Shown: one piece after another, positions 19,104-27,994 of the stretch | How the letters are laid out: each line of letters starts with the position of its first letter | How positions within the stretch are numbered: the stretch's first letter is position 1 | Source of the DNA: an uncultured Cellvibrio sp. | Lineage (GTDB): Bacteria; Pseudomonadota; Gammaproteobacteria; Pseudomonadales; Cellvibrionaceae | Reading direction: 5' to 3' | NCBI GenBank assembly: GCA_946480695.1 | Contig: CAMLKG010000007.1 | Location: forward strand, 62,001-126,000 | Length of the DNA stretch: 64,000 bases | The notes under the pieces: generated by a model | The model's input: only the letters and a program-made list of their open reading frames with translations | Databases searched by the model: none | Told to the model about the DNA's origin: nothing | Made by a program: the position numbers and the translations under genes

Positions 19104-19883
19104 TTAATCGCGGCTTCCATCATTAATGACTTCTTCAAGCGTTAAATGTGTTAATTGGCGGATACTGCGAAACACATAAAATAAAGTGCCCACCATAATG
19201 ATCATCATAGGTAAGGCAATCACGGGATAACTCAGGGCAGTCATTTTACCTAATTCGGCGTTGAATGCGGTTGTGCCAGGAGCACTCACTAAAATTAATT
19301 TGGCAAGCACGTAATTAAGAACCGACGAAAGAAAAAAGGAGCCCGCAATTAGCAATGAAGCGTTTATCAATGTGCGCTCAAATTGCCTTTGGGTATTGTA
19401 ATGGGCAAGCGCGGCATTCACTTTGTGAATTTTGAGCACTTTATCGTTATATATAAATACTTTTACCAGTGGGTAGCGAGTCTTAATGGATACCAGGGTG
19501 ATGATGCCCAGAATACCGGGAATAGCCGCCTCTTTGATTGCAAAATATTCCGGTGGCAGCTTCAATAAACTCAGGCCGCCCGTCAGCAAAACACTCACGA
19601 CCCCTAACGCAGAGAATACATTTAGCTTTTTATTAATTGCGAAATCACGCACGCCATAGCTGATAGGAAAGGCAAGGGCGATAATTAAACCCCAGGTGGC
19701 CCCTAAATATTCATCGCTGCTTAATTTGGTCAGAATAAGTGTGGGAATCACAATATTCATGAGCAAATTGGCCAGAAAACTTTCTTTTTTGGGTGCTGGT
19801 TGTGAATTAATCGTCTGCTCTTGGGGCTTATCGGCTAAGATGCCAGTACTATTTTTATCGGCTTCAGTGTTTTTATCGATCAT
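19104..19883 (-). CDS. VC0807-like integral membrane protein
   Basis: A 259-aa membrane protein. A polar N-terminus of about 35 residues is followed by six or so hydrophobic segments (NLLMNIVIPTLILTKL, YLGATWGLIIALAFP, VFSALGVVSVLLTGGLSLL and later ones). I recognise it as a VC0807-type protein, distantly like septation protein A (YciB), from memory rather than a search. The position next to yciI and the PHP gene, as for yciB in other bacteria, supports this. An in-frame TTG six bases upstream is less likely than the ATG at 19883. Divergent from the PHP gene with 38 bases between starts. Confidence 0.75.
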   Translation of the reverse strand: MIDKNTEADKNSTGILADKPQEQTINSQPAPKKESFLANLLMNIVIPTLILTKLSSDEYLGATWGLIIALAFPISYGVRDFAINKKLNVFSALGVVSVLLTGGLSLLKLPPEYFAIKEAAIPGILGIITLVSIKTRYPLVKVFIYNDKVLKIHKVNAALAHYNTQRQFERTLINASLLIAGSFFLSSVLNYVLAKLILVSAPGTTAFNAELGKMTALSYPVIALPMMIIMVGTLFYVFRSIRQLTHLTLEEVINDGSRD

Positions 19884-19921
19884 GACCAATCCTGGCGGTT
19901 GTGCTATATCGTGGAGTTAGA

Positions 19922-20752
19922 GTGATTTTTGATCTGCATTGCCACAGTAATTTTTCCGATGGCGTCTTATGTCCCGAAGACCTGGTTGCACGTGCCAAGG
20001 CGCGCAATGTTTCCGTACTGGCGATCACGGATCACGATACCATAGCCGGCCTGGAGATTGCACATAAAGCCTCTGTAATACATGGGCTTACATTAATTCC
20101 CGGAATCGAATTTTCCAGCCAATGGGGAAAGGGCGGTGTGCATATTGTCGGATTGGGAATTAACCCCGCGTCGCAAGAATTAAATGCGGCAATCGCTTTC
20201 CAGGAGCAGGCTCGTTACGCTCGCTCAGAGGCAATCGGCGAGCGCCTGGCTCGTGCGGGGTTCCCCGAGGCCCTGCAAGGTGCCAGGAGGATAGCGGGGG
20301 GAGGCACTTTGGGGCGCCCCCATTTTGCCCAATATTTAGTCAATATCGGAGCTGTGGCAAATATCAACGCGGCCTTCAAGAAATACCTGGGTACGGGCAA
20401 ACCGGCTGACGTGAAATACCAATGGCCACTTATGGAACAGGTAATCAACTGGATTCACAATGCCGGCGGCGTCGCAGTCCTGGCACACCCCGCCAAATAC
20501 GAACTGACACGTATGAAAATGTGCGCGTTGATAGATGCCTTTGCGGCGTCGGGCGGTGACGCTGTTGAAGTCATCAGTGGCCAGCAACCGCTGGCGTTAA
20601 CCCAGGATTTGGCAAAGATCGTTAATTCCCGTTCCCTGTATGCTTCTTGTGGTTCTGACTTCCATATTCCGGATCAGCCCTGGCAGGAATTGGGGAGTTT
20701 TGGCGCATTACCGGAAAATTCAAAACCGGTATGGAGCCTGCTAGGGTTTTAA
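19922..20752 (+). CDS. PHP-domain phosphoesterase (RNase AM / YciV type)
   Basis: Metal-dependent PHP phosphoesterase. E. coli YciV (RNase AM) is a 5'-3' exonuclease on short RNA ends and matures rRNA 5' ends. The four metal-binding motifs are present: DLHCHSNFSDG, ITDHDT, PGIEFSS and the C-terminal GSDFHIP, with VAVLAHPAKY between. The GTG at 19922 follows GGAG by five bases and starts VIFDLHCH; another GTG at 19901 would add seven residues. Together with yciO downstream it repeats the known yciV-yciO gene pair. Confidence 0.9.
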   Translation: MIFDLHCHSNFSDGVLCPEDLVARAKARNVSVLAITDHDTIAGLEIAHKASVIHGLTLIPGIEFSSQWGKGGVHIVGLGINPASQELNAAIAFQEQARYARSEAIGERLARAGFPEALQGARRIAGGGTLGRPHFAQYLVNIGAVANINAAFKKYLGTGKPADVKYQWPLMEQVINWIHNAGGVAVLAHPAKYELTRMKMCALIDAFAASGGDAVEVISGQQPLALTQDLAKIVNSRSLYASCGSDFHIPDQPWQELGSFGALPENSKPVWSLLGF

Positions 20753-20800
20753 TAGAACCAGTTGGCGAATTCATCCCCTATCGCGAAAGAGTAAAAAGAT

Positions 20801-21427
20801 ATGGCGCAATTTTTTCAAATCCACCCGGAGAATCCCCAACAACGATTGGTTTCCCAGGCCGTGGATATCATCCGTAAAGGCGGGATAGTCGTGTATCCAA
20901 CCGATTCCGCGTACGCTTTGGGTTGTCATATAGGCGATAAGGATGCGTTGGAGCGCGTTCGTAGCCTGCGTAAGCTGGATAAAAACCATAACTTCACCCT
21001 GATGTGTCGCGACTTATCGGAATTGGCGACCTACGCGCGGGTTGATAACCAGGTTTTCCGTTTATTGAAAAACCATACGCCCGGTGCTTATACATTTATT
21101 TTGGAAGCTACCGCAGAAGTGCCGCGCAGGCTACTGCACCCCAAGCGTAAGACGATTGGACTGCGCGTACCCGATAACGCCATTGCGCTGGCGTTACTGG
21201 AAGAATTGGGCGAGCCCTTAATGACCAGCAGCCTGTTATTGCCTGGAGACGAATATCCGCTGACGGACCCTTATGATATTCGCGACAACCTCGAGCATTT
21301 TGTCGATCTGGTTATTGATGGGGGATATTGTGGCCTTGAACCCACCACCGTTATTGATCTCACTACCGATGCCCCGGAGCTCATCCGGCAAGGTAAAGGT
21401 GATTTCTCACCTTTTGATGCTAGTTGA
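20801..21427 (+). CDS. yciO: YciO/Sua5 family threonylcarbamoyl-AMP synthase-like protein
   Basis: A 208-aa YrdC/Sua5-fold protein with the nucleotide-binding signature YPTDSAYALGC, KNHTPGAYTFILEAT and KTIGLRVPD. The group including TsaC makes threonylcarbamoyl-AMP for tRNA t6A37. YciO is a paralogue with much weaker activity in E. coli, and its role is unsettled. The YciO assignment rather than TsaC rests on the FTLMCRDLSEL segment and on its place after the PHP gene. Confidence 0.9.
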   Translation: MAQFFQIHPENPQQRLVSQAVDIIRKGGIVVYPTDSAYALGCHIGDKDALERVRSLRKLDKNHNFTLMCRDLSELATYARVDNQVFRLLKNHTPGAYTFILEATAEVPRRLLHPKRKTIGLRVPDNAIALALLEELGEPLMTSSLLLPGDEYPLTDPYDIRDNLEHFVDLVIDGGYCGLEPTTVIDLTTDAPELIRQGKGDFSPFDAS

Positions 21428-21488
21428 TTGATAATATTAGGAAATGTCCGTTAAAAACCTGTTGCTGTCCGATGAGTGTTTAAATGGC

Positions 21489-21494
21489 TATAAT
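21489..21494 (+). promoter_or_regulatory. candidate -10 element for the scpA-scpB-rluB operon
   Basis: A perfect TATAAT sits 44 bases before the scpA GTG. No good -35 is seen at normal spacing (TTGCTG is 21 bases upstream), so the call is tentative. Confidence 0.35.
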
Positions 21495-21538
21495 GCCGCC
21501 CTTATGTGGCTTCCTTCTGAGTGCGTGAGTAATCTGGT

Positions 21539-22438
21539 GTGAGTGATCCCCAAGAAACTGAAATTTCCCTGGAACCTGATATTAACCATGCAGGCTATCC
21601 ACCCTTGGACGAGCCTGCCGAAGGCGCACCGGAAACATCCCCACCCATGCGTCCGCAGCAAGGGGAAATGCCCTTTGCCGTAGTGCATGGAAAAGCCTAT
21701 ACCCAATTACCCCAGGACCTTTACATTCCGCCCGATGCGCTGGAAGTTTTCCTTGAGGCATTTGAGGGACCGTTAGATTTACTGCTTTATCTGATTCGCC
21801 GGCAAAATATCGATATTTTGGACATCAATGTGTCTGAAATAACCTCCCAATACATGGCTTATGTTGAACTGATGGAAGCCCATCAATTTGAATTGGCCGC
21901 CGAATATTTGGTAATGGCTGCTATGCTGGCCGAGATCAAATCGAGGATGCTATTGCCTCGTTCTTCTGAAGAGCAGGACGAAGAGGAGGATCCACGTGCT
22001 TCGCTCATTCGTCGCTTGCAAGAATATGAACGCTTTAAACAGGCGGCGGAGGATTTGGACAAGGTGCCACGCGTAGGGCGTAACCTGTTCCCGGTAACTG
22101 CAGCCGGCCCGGACCGCAATTTGACCCGGTTGGACCCGGATGTTGAATTGCAGGAGCTACTGCTGGCATTGTCCGAGGTATTGCGCCGTGCCGATATGTT
22201 TGAAAGCCATCATGTATCCAAGGAAAAGCTGTCAACGCGCGAGCGGATGGCCCAGGTCCTGGATATATTGGCACATCAACATTTCGTACCCTTTGTTAGC
22301 CTGTTCAAGGTAGAGGAAGGGCGCCTCGGGGTAGTGGTGACTTTCCTGGCCGTTATGGAACTGATTAAAGAGTCACTGGTGGAAATTGTCCAAAGTGAAG
22401 CATTTGCTCCTATTCATGTAAAAGCCAGAACACAATGA
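21539..22438 (+). CDS. scpA: segregation and condensation protein A
   Basis: Kleisin subunit that bridges SMC ATPase heads with ScpB during chromosome condensation. The 299-aa product has the kleisin N-terminal helix VFLEAFEGPLDLLLYLIRRQ, DILDINVSEITSQYM, LAAEYLVMAAMLAEIKSRMLLP and a C-terminal winged helix. The GTG at 21539 has no strong ribosome-binding site. The first 65 or so residues are acidic and proline-rich, so a later start, such as the ATG at 21668 preceded by AAGGGG, is possible. No smc gene lies here. The stop overlaps the scpB start by four bases. Confidence 0.93.
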   Translation: MSDPQETEISLEPDINHAGYPPLDEPAEGAPETSPPMRPQQGEMPFAVVHGKAYTQLPQDLYIPPDALEVFLEAFEGPLDLLLYLIRRQNIDILDINVSEITSQYMAYVELMEAHQFELAAEYLVMAAMLAEIKSRMLLPRSSEEQDEEEDPRASLIRRLQEYERFKQAAEDLDKVPRVGRNLFPVTAAGPDRNLTRLDPDVELQELLLALSEVLRRADMFESHHVSKEKLSTRERMAQVLDILAHQHFVPFVSLFKVEEGRLGVVVTFLAVMELIKESLVEIVQSEAFAPIHVKARTQ

Positions 22439-23328
22439 CAAACGAAACTCATATTGATGACGAACTCGAGTCCCTCGATGATGAAAGCAGCAGTCAATTG
22501 TTTGAAGAAGCTGTTATAGAGGAAGAACCCGCTACCGTTCCCGTCACGCAAATGCCGGTTGATGCCGCCTTGCTGCGCCGAATCATTGAGGGCGCTATCC
22601 TCGCCGCCGGCCAGCCTATGACAATTACCAAATTGCTGGAATTGTTCGATGAACAGGTTGCCCCTGGCAAAGATGAAATAGCTGCTGCCTTGGCCGATAT
22701 ACAAATAGCCTGTGCCGAGCGCGGGTTTGAGCTGAAAGAGGTCGCTTCCGGTTGGCGTTTCCAGGTGCGTGATGACCTCGCCCCCTGGGTAAACCGCCTC
22801 TGGGAAGAAAAGCCGCAAAAATATTCGCGCGCATTGTTAGAAACCCTGGCGTTGATTGCCTATCGCCAACCTATTACACGCGGTGATATTGAAGAGATTC
22901 GCGGTGTGGCTGTTAGCTCCCACATTATGAAGACGTTGCTTGAGCGTGAATGGGTTAAGGTGGTCGGCCATCGCGACGTACCGGGGCGCCCATCGCTTTA
23001 TGCCACTACACGCCAGTTCCTCGATTACTTCAATTTGAAAAGCCTGGAGGAGTTGCCATCGTTGAGCGAGATTCGCGATCTGGATGAGTTGAACCCGGTA
23101 CTGGATTTAGGCGAATCAGGATTAGGCGAAAAGGACACAGATCCGCCAATCCCTGATGAAGCTCCGCCTGTAGAACCGCACAATGAGCAGGTTAACGAGG
23201 CAGTACTTTATGAAGAAGGCTTTGTCGACGGTGAAGAAGCTTTTGTCGATGTAGAGAATGAGCCAGCAAACGCAGGGGTTGGGCGAGGTCCAGCCCCTGA
23301 AAACCAAGAGGAAACTGGCAGTCAATAG
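22435..23328 (+). CDS. scpB: segregation and condensation protein B
   Basis: Winged-helix partner of ScpA in the SMC complex. The 297-aa protein overlaps scpA by ATGA, implying coupled translation. Residues from about 40 to 205 form the two winged-helix domains with IIEGAILAAGQPMTI, LLETLALIAYRQPITRGDIEEIRGV and GRPSLYATTRQFLDYF. The remaining 90 residues are acidic and low-complexity, probably disordered; such tails are common in Pseudomonas-group ScpB. Co-transcribed with rluB, 18 bases downstream. Confidence 0.95.
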   Translation: MTNETHIDDELESLDDESSSQLFEEAVIEEEPATVPVTQMPVDAALLRRIIEGAILAAGQPMTITKLLELFDEQVAPGKDEIAAALADIQIACAERGFELKEVASGWRFQVRDDLAPWVNRLWEEKPQKYSRALLETLALIAYRQPITRGDIEEIRGVAVSSHIMKTLLEREWVKVVGHRDVPGRPSLYATTRQFLDYFNLKSLEELPSLSEIRDLDELNPVLDLGESGLGEKDTDPPIPDEAPPVEPHNEQVNEAVLYEEGFVDGEEAFVDVENEPANAGVGRGPAPENQEETGSQ

Positions 23329-23346
23329 ACTGCCCATTATTAATGT

Positions 23347-24459
23347 ATGGTGAAGAAAATAGACCAGGATAAACCTGAAAAATCTACCAGGGCTGTGAAG
23401 CCAGTAGTTGCCGCAAAAGGCGCGGGCGGCAAGCGCAATCATGAAAAATCCGGCGCGGAACAAACCGGGCTTAAAAAAAGTAAAGCTGACAGTCCAGGAA
23501 AAGCTGCTGCGACGGCTTCGGTTGAGCACAAGGTCGGGAGTAAAAAGCCGGGCGCCAATAGCGAGAAAAAAGCAACAACAACCCTCGACGAAAAATTGCA
23601 AAAGGTGTTGGCACGCGCCGGTATTGGCTCCCGTCGCGAAATGGAACGATTGATCGAAGCTGGCCAGGTTAAGGTGAATGATCACATTGCCAAGCTGGGC
23701 GACAGGGTGACATCCAGCGATAAAATATTCGTCAACGGCCAGCGTGTTGTGTTACGTACCGAGTTAACGCGTCGCCGCGTCATTCTGTATAACAAGCCCG
23801 AAGGCGAAATCTGCTCCCGCTCCGACCCGGAAGGTCGTCCGACCGTTTACGACCGTTTACCCTCATTGAAAGGCGAACGCTGGATTTCGGTAGGGCGATT
23901 GGATTTCAATACCAGCGGTTTATTGTTGTTTACCAATGATGGTGAGCTTGCCAATAAGCTCATGCACCCCTCGTCAGTTATTGATCGTGAATACCTTGTG
24001 CGTATCCAGGGCGAGGTTACCGATGAAATGAAAGAGCAATTACTTGATGGTGTATTGCTTGACGATGGTGTTGCGCGCTTTACCGACATCGTAGACGGTG
24101 CCGGTGAGGGGCAGAATCGCTGGTTCTATTGTGTGGTAATGGAGGGGCGTAATCGTGAGGTGCGTCGCTTATGGGAATCACAAGGTGTGAAAGTCAGTCG
24201 GTTGAAGCGTGTTCGTTATGCAAATATTTTTATCCCGTCCCATGTACGTGTGGGGCAATGGATTGATTTGACCGAGCGCGAAATTCAGGATCTGTGTATG
24301 ACGGCAGGTTTTGACAGTTCCACCTACACCCGAATCATGCAACCATCACGCGATGAGATAACGCAATTGCAGCGCCACGAAAAGAAACTGCGTGCCGCAT
24401 CAGCCGCGCCGCGCCGATCGAAAGCGCCAGCGCGAAAACGTCCCCCGATTGTTGAATAA
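23347..24459 (+). CDS. rluB: 23S rRNA pseudouridine 2605 synthase
   Basis: Isomerises uridine 2605 in 23S rRNA. The 370-aa protein has a lysine-rich low-complexity N-terminus (residues 1-80), an S4 RNA-binding domain (LQKVLARAGIGSRREMERLIEAG), and the RsuA-type catalytic domain with the aspartate motif SVGRLDFNTSGLLLFTNDG and GRNREVRRLWES. The C-terminus is basic (RRSKAPARKR). RluB rather than RluE/RluF is chosen because of the separate S4 domain and the scpA-scpB-rluB order found in Pseudomonas. Confidence 0.94.
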   Translation: MVKKIDQDKPEKSTRAVKPVVAAKGAGGKRNHEKSGAEQTGLKKSKADSPGKAAATASVEHKVGSKKPGANSEKKATTTLDEKLQKVLARAGIGSRREMERLIEAGQVKVNDHIAKLGDRVTSSDKIFVNGQRVVLRTELTRRRVILYNKPEGEICSRSDPEGRPTVYDRLPSLKGERWISVGRLDFNTSGLLLFTNDGELANKLMHPSSVIDREYLVRIQGEVTDEMKEQLLDGVLLDDGVARFTDIVDGAGEGQNRWFYCVVMEGRNREVRRLWESQGVKVSRLKRVRYANIFIPSHVRVGQWIDLTEREIQDLCMTAGFDSSTYTRIMQPSRDEITQLQRHEKKLRAASAAPRRSKAPARKRPPIVE

Positions 24460-24463
24460 AAAA

Positions 24464-24490
24464 ACGCGCACCTGGGTGCGCGTTTTTTTC
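24464..24490. terminator. bidirectional terminator between rluB and the GGDEF gene
   Basis: ACGCGCACC-TG-GGTGCGCGT perfect stem with an A run before and a T run after, so it can terminate both convergent transcripts. Confidence 0.9.
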
Positions 24491-24501
24491 TGCCGCAACA
24501 T

Positions 24502-25434
24502 TTATTCGGTTATTGACGGACCCACATTGCTTACTATGCAATTCTTGCCATTTGTTTTTGCTTGATACAAAGCTGCGTCGGCACGATCAAACAAATCGCT
24601 GATTTGTTCCTTTTTACCTGGATCGCGTGTTGCAATACCTATGCTTACCGTGGTGCTAATGGTTTTGCCATTGTGGGTAATAGCCGTTTTTTCAATCTGC
24701 TGGCGAATACGCTCAGCAATAATTTTTGCGCCGTCTGAATTGGTTTTACCAAGCACCACCACAAATTCCTCACCCCCGTAACGGAAAATCGTGTCCGACC
24801 CCCGGCAAACAGATTCAATACCTTTGGCAATGGCACAGAGCATCAGGTCGCCGCGATGGTGCCCATGCTCGTCGTTAATCCGTTTAAAGTAATCGACATC
24901 AACCATTAATAGCGACAAATCCTGGCTATAGCGTTCCGCCAGTTGCAACTCGCGTCGCAGTGCGGAATCCAGTGCGGCGCGATTACCCATCATCGTAAGA
25001 GGGTCAAGTAACGCCAGCCGCATTGCGGTTTGGTAACGAATGGCATTGCGCAGCGGATAAACCAAAGACCCGAGCAAAAGCTCAAGCGTCGTTAATTCGC
25101 TTTCCGCAAAGCGTTTACTGCGGCTGAAAATAATTTCACCCAAATAACCTTCATCGGTAGTTAACCGATAATCACAATGGTGCAGGCATTCCCGGCCCAC
25201 TTTGATATCCGGGTTTTGATCACCGTATTTAAATAGCGCACCGGAGATACTGACGACACCCTGGATATGTTTATAAAACAGACTGATCACTTCTTCTGGA
25301 TTCAAACTCATTTGAAGGGCCTGAGACAAGCGAACCCTGGTGGCGAGCTCCTGTTCGGGAGTCAGGGGCATTAAAGGGAGATTGGTGGTGGTGCTTGCCA
25401 AATCGGCACCAATCACCATAGTCATATCCCGCAT
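24502..25434 (-). CDS. diguanylate cyclase (GGDEF) with GAF-like N-terminus
   Basis: Makes cyclic di-GMP from two GTP. The 310-aa soluble protein has an N-terminal region (about residues 25-145) resembling a GAF sensor domain without membrane segments. A full GGDEF domain follows: LDPLTMMGNRAALD, DVDYFKRINDEHGHHRGD, active site GGEEF (residues 220-224), and the allosteric inhibition site RGSD (211-214) exactly five residues before it. It should therefore be active and feedback-inhibited. It is a single gene; the 265 bases between it and cpxA hold nothing I can support. The sensed signal is unknown. Confidence 0.92.
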   Translation of the reverse strand: MRDMTMVIGADLASTTTNLPLMPLTPEQELATRVRLSQALQMSLNPEEVISLFYKHIQGVVSISGALFKYGDQNPDIKVGRECLHHCDYRLTTDEGYLGEIIFSRSKRFAESELTTLELLLGSLVYPLRNAIRYQTAMRLALLDPLTMMGNRAALDSALRRELQLAERYSQDLSLLMVDVDYFKRINDEHGHHRGDLMLCAIAKGIESVCRGSDTIFRYGGEEFVVVLGKTNSDGAKIIAERIRQQIEKTAITHNGKTISTTVSIGIATRDPGKKEQISDLFDRADAALYQAKTNGKNCIVSNVGPSITE

Positions 25435-25699
25435 AGGTGGTTACCTGTTGTTTGAGTTATACCCACCTTTTGCCATTTTTGTGGCATTAGGCGTCATTCA
25501 GCAGCTATGTTGCGAAAATCATGCCACGAACTCGTATAAAAAAGGCTTATAAAATCAATTGATTACGGTTTTAACCTGGCGAATTCCCGTCAATATGATT
25601 TTGCGGCGAAAGCAAGACGGCGGAAATAAACTGCCGCCGTCAAAAAACCGCCAATGGGTGGCAATTTAAAATGATGCAACAGGGGGAAGGGGGGAAGCG

Positions 25700-27097
25700 T
25701 TAATTTTTGATTTGCGGTATCAATATACAAAGGCGTAAACCACCTTCGGTACGATTTTCGGCCCAGATTCTCCCCCGATGCAAGGAGACGCTACGTTGTG
25801 CAATCGCCAGGCCCAAGCCATAACCACCGCTTTCCCGTGCCCTGGCTTCATCCGTACGGTAGAAAGGTTGGAAAATATTATCGAGTGCATCCTCGGGAAC
25901 GCCAGGCCCCTCATCCATAATGTCCACACGATAATATTCGCCATCGCCTGTTTCGTACAATTGGATATAAATCCCGGCGTTAGCTGGCGTGTAAAGCAAG
26001 GCATTGCGCAATGTATTTTCAAATACACCGACTAGCATATTGCCATGGGTCGATACCAAGGCTTCTTCCAGTGCACATTTAAAATGAACATTGATATTTT
26101 TTTCGTAGGCATCGCTCTGGTAATCATCCATCAGTGTTTGTAGCAAACTGACCAGGTCGAGTACGTCATCCAATACCCAACTGTCCTGGCCTTGTATAGG
26201 CAGGGTCAAAATATCGGTAATGATATCGTTGAGGTAGTCGGCTGCTTGTTTTATGCGATCCAATTCGTGATCAACTACACCATTACTGCGTTGGCGCGCG
26301 AGCGCGAGCGCAATTTGCAAGCGCGCCAGGGGGGTACGTAACTCGTGCGATACATCTTTGATTAATCGCTTTTGCTCCTGCATGGCTTTTTGCAGGCGCT
26401 CGGTCATATGGTCGAAATCGCGGCCCAGCGCTGCGATTTCATCTTTGCGGCCATAAAATTTGTCGCTGATGCGCACACTCAAATCACCGCGTGCGATTTG
26501 TTGTGTCGCTTTTTGCAATGTATTAATGCTGCGTGTGAAATGGCGAGCGAGGAAAAAACAGGCGGAACCGCTGACTAAAATTGAAACGAGTAATAGCGGC
26601 CAAATATTATCAATAAATAATTCCCAAATAATATCGCGATCCTGTCCCTCATCTCGTCCCGCGGAAATCGTAATTAATTTCACGCTGTTGCCATCGTTCA
26701 GGGTGATGTAACGACCGAATAATTTGCGATTGCGATCCTGTACCTTATCAAATGGATGCTTTGCGGTCAGGCGAGGGGCCAGGTACATCACACCGGGAGG
26801 TAGAGGACGGTCAAGCAGGTCGCGGTTTTCCTTATCGATGACATAGACAAACCGGGTAGACCAATTGGGCATTGCGCGTAAATCCTGTACCAACTGGCGG
26901 GTGTTGCGGTTTACCGCATTACCCACCATTTGGAACAGCAAACGTTTTGCGGGGTCATCGTCGCTGGTTTCACCGCCGTGCTGCAAGCCGCCTTCAGGCG
27001 TCATATCAAACCAATGCACAACAATATTGGTGCCCACAATAATCGCGGCAGTGATCAACCAGAAGGTAAAGAAAATCTTTAAATAAAGACGAGTCAT
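25700..27097 (-). CDS. cpxA: CpxA-like sensor histidine kinase
   Basis: Inner-membrane sensor kinase for envelope stress. The 465-aa protein has TM1 at about 7-29, a periplasmic sensor loop of about 130 residues, TM2 at about 165-185, a HAMP linker, the phosphoacceptor segment DVSHELRTPLARL (His251), an N-box (NTLRNALLY), and G-boxes DEGPGVP and GGYGLGLAIAQR. The FQPFYRTDEARARESGG segment is very close to E. coli CpxA. Start and stop overlap with cpxR by one base (TAATG). CpxA activates CpxR when envelope proteins misfold; the periplasmic domain here differs from E. coli, so the inducing signals may differ. Confidence 0.9.
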   Translation of the reverse strand: MTRLYLKIFFTFWLITAAIIVGTNIVVHWFDMTPEGGLQHGGETSDDDPAKRLLFQMVGNAVNRNTRQLVQDLRAMPNWSTRFVYVIDKENRDLLDRPLPPGVMYLAPRLTAKHPFDKVQDRNRKLFGRYITLNDGNSVKLITISAGRDEGQDRDIIWELFIDNIWPLLLVSILVSGSACFFLARHFTRSINTLQKATQQIARGDLSVRISDKFYGRKDEIAALGRDFDHMTERLQKAMQEQKRLIKDVSHELRTPLARLQIALALARQRSNGVVDHELDRIKQAADYLNDIITDILTLPIQGQDSWVLDDVLDLVSLLQTLMDDYQSDAYEKNINVHFKCALEEALVSTHGNMLVGVFENTLRNALLYTPANAGIYIQLYETGDGEYYRVDIMDEGPGVPEDALDNIFQPFYRTDEARARESGGYGLGLAIAQRSVSLHRGRIWAENRTEGGLRLCILIPQIKN

Positions 27098-27804
27098 TAA
27101 TTTACAGAGTCATCATCATTCATGGTGAGCATATAGCCTGCACCGCGTACATTAATGATCAAATCCTTTGATGAACCCGCCGCGGTAATTTTTTTACGAA
27201 TGTTGCTGACATGGACATCAATACTGCGATCATAGGGTGTCAGTTTGCGGTTTAATGCCTGCTCGGTCATGTCGTCTTTGCTGATTACTTGGCCGGCACG
27301 GCGCACCAGGATTTCCAATACGCTGAACTCGGTACCGGTGAGTGGTACTTCATGGCCGTCCCAAGTGGTAGTGCGCGTACCTAAATGCAGGGATAACTTG
27401 CCTGAAATGAGCCGTTCAATATTGGCCGGGCTGGGTTCCTTCTGGTTTGCACGGCGCAAAATCGCGCGTATGCGCGCCACCAGTTCACGCGGATCACAAG
27501 GCTTGGAAAGGTAATCATCGGCACCTATTTCAAGCCCGATTACCCGATCAACGGTATCACCTTTCGCGGTAAGCATTATTACCGGGGTCTGATTGTGTTG
27601 ACGCAAATTCTTCAAAACATCAAAGCCATTGCGTACGGGCAACATAACGTCCAGGACAATGGCTGAATAATTATTTTTAAGCGCAAGTTCGAGAGCTGAT
27701 TGGCCATCATATGCGGTATCAATCGCAAAGCCTTCAGTCTGGAGATATTCACTCAGCAATTGGCTGAGTTCTTTATCGTCATCGATGAGGAGAACCTTGA
27801 GCAT
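27097..27804 (-). CDS. cpxR: CpxR-like response regulator
   Basis: OmpR/PhoB-family transcription factor partnered with CpxA. The 235-aa product has a receiver domain with acidic pocket DDD (8-10), phosphoacceptor Asp52 (LDVMLP), the switch threonine in MLTAKG and Lys in LSKPCDPRELVARIRAILRR, followed by a winged-helix DNA-binding domain ending RGAGYML. The ATG at 27804 gives the family-typical MLKVLLIDDD start; the frame extends 16 codons further without support. Transcribed toward cpxA and divergently from the cpxP-like gene, the same order as in E. coli. Confidence 0.92.
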   Translation of the reverse strand: MLKVLLIDDDKELSQLLSEYLQTEGFAIDTAYDGQSALELALKNNYSAIVLDVMLPVRNGFDVLKNLRQHNQTPVIMLTAKGDTVDRVIGLEIGADDYLSKPCDPRELVARIRAILRRANQKEPSPANIERLISGKLSLHLGTRTTTWDGHEVPLTGTEFSVLEILVRRAGQVISKDDMTEQALNRKLTPYDRSIDVHVSNIRKKITAAGSSKDLIINVRGAGYMLTMNDDDSVN

Positions 27805-27882
27805 AGTAACTTTTCTACCCTGTGGATTGAGGCGCTGAGTGTGCACCAGCACCCGATGAGAGTCATGATTCTTTGGATTTCG

Positions 27883-27897
27883 TTAACCAATCTTAAC
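27883..27897 (-). promoter_or_regulatory. CpxR-type box between cpxR and the cpxP-like gene
   Basis: On the minus strand GTTAA-GATTG-GTTAA is a perfect direct repeat with a 5-base spacer, matching the form of the CpxR consensus GTAAA-N5-GTAAA at four of five positions per half. It lies in the 190-base divergent region, about 80 bases from the cpxR start and 100 from cpxP, and could control both. Confidence 0.6.
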
Positions 27898-27994
27898 ATT
27901 ATAGTGCCCATAATGAATTCATAGGCTTTGAAATACAAAGCTGAAAGTTTCGCAGGCAATCAAGCCTGAATCTAATGTCACCCGAGGACTAACT

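Noticed and set aside
25340..25552. 70-codon plus-strand frame overlapping the start of the diguanylate cyclase gene
   Set aside because: Largely antisense to a well-supported GGDEF gene, with no domain or ribosome-binding site.
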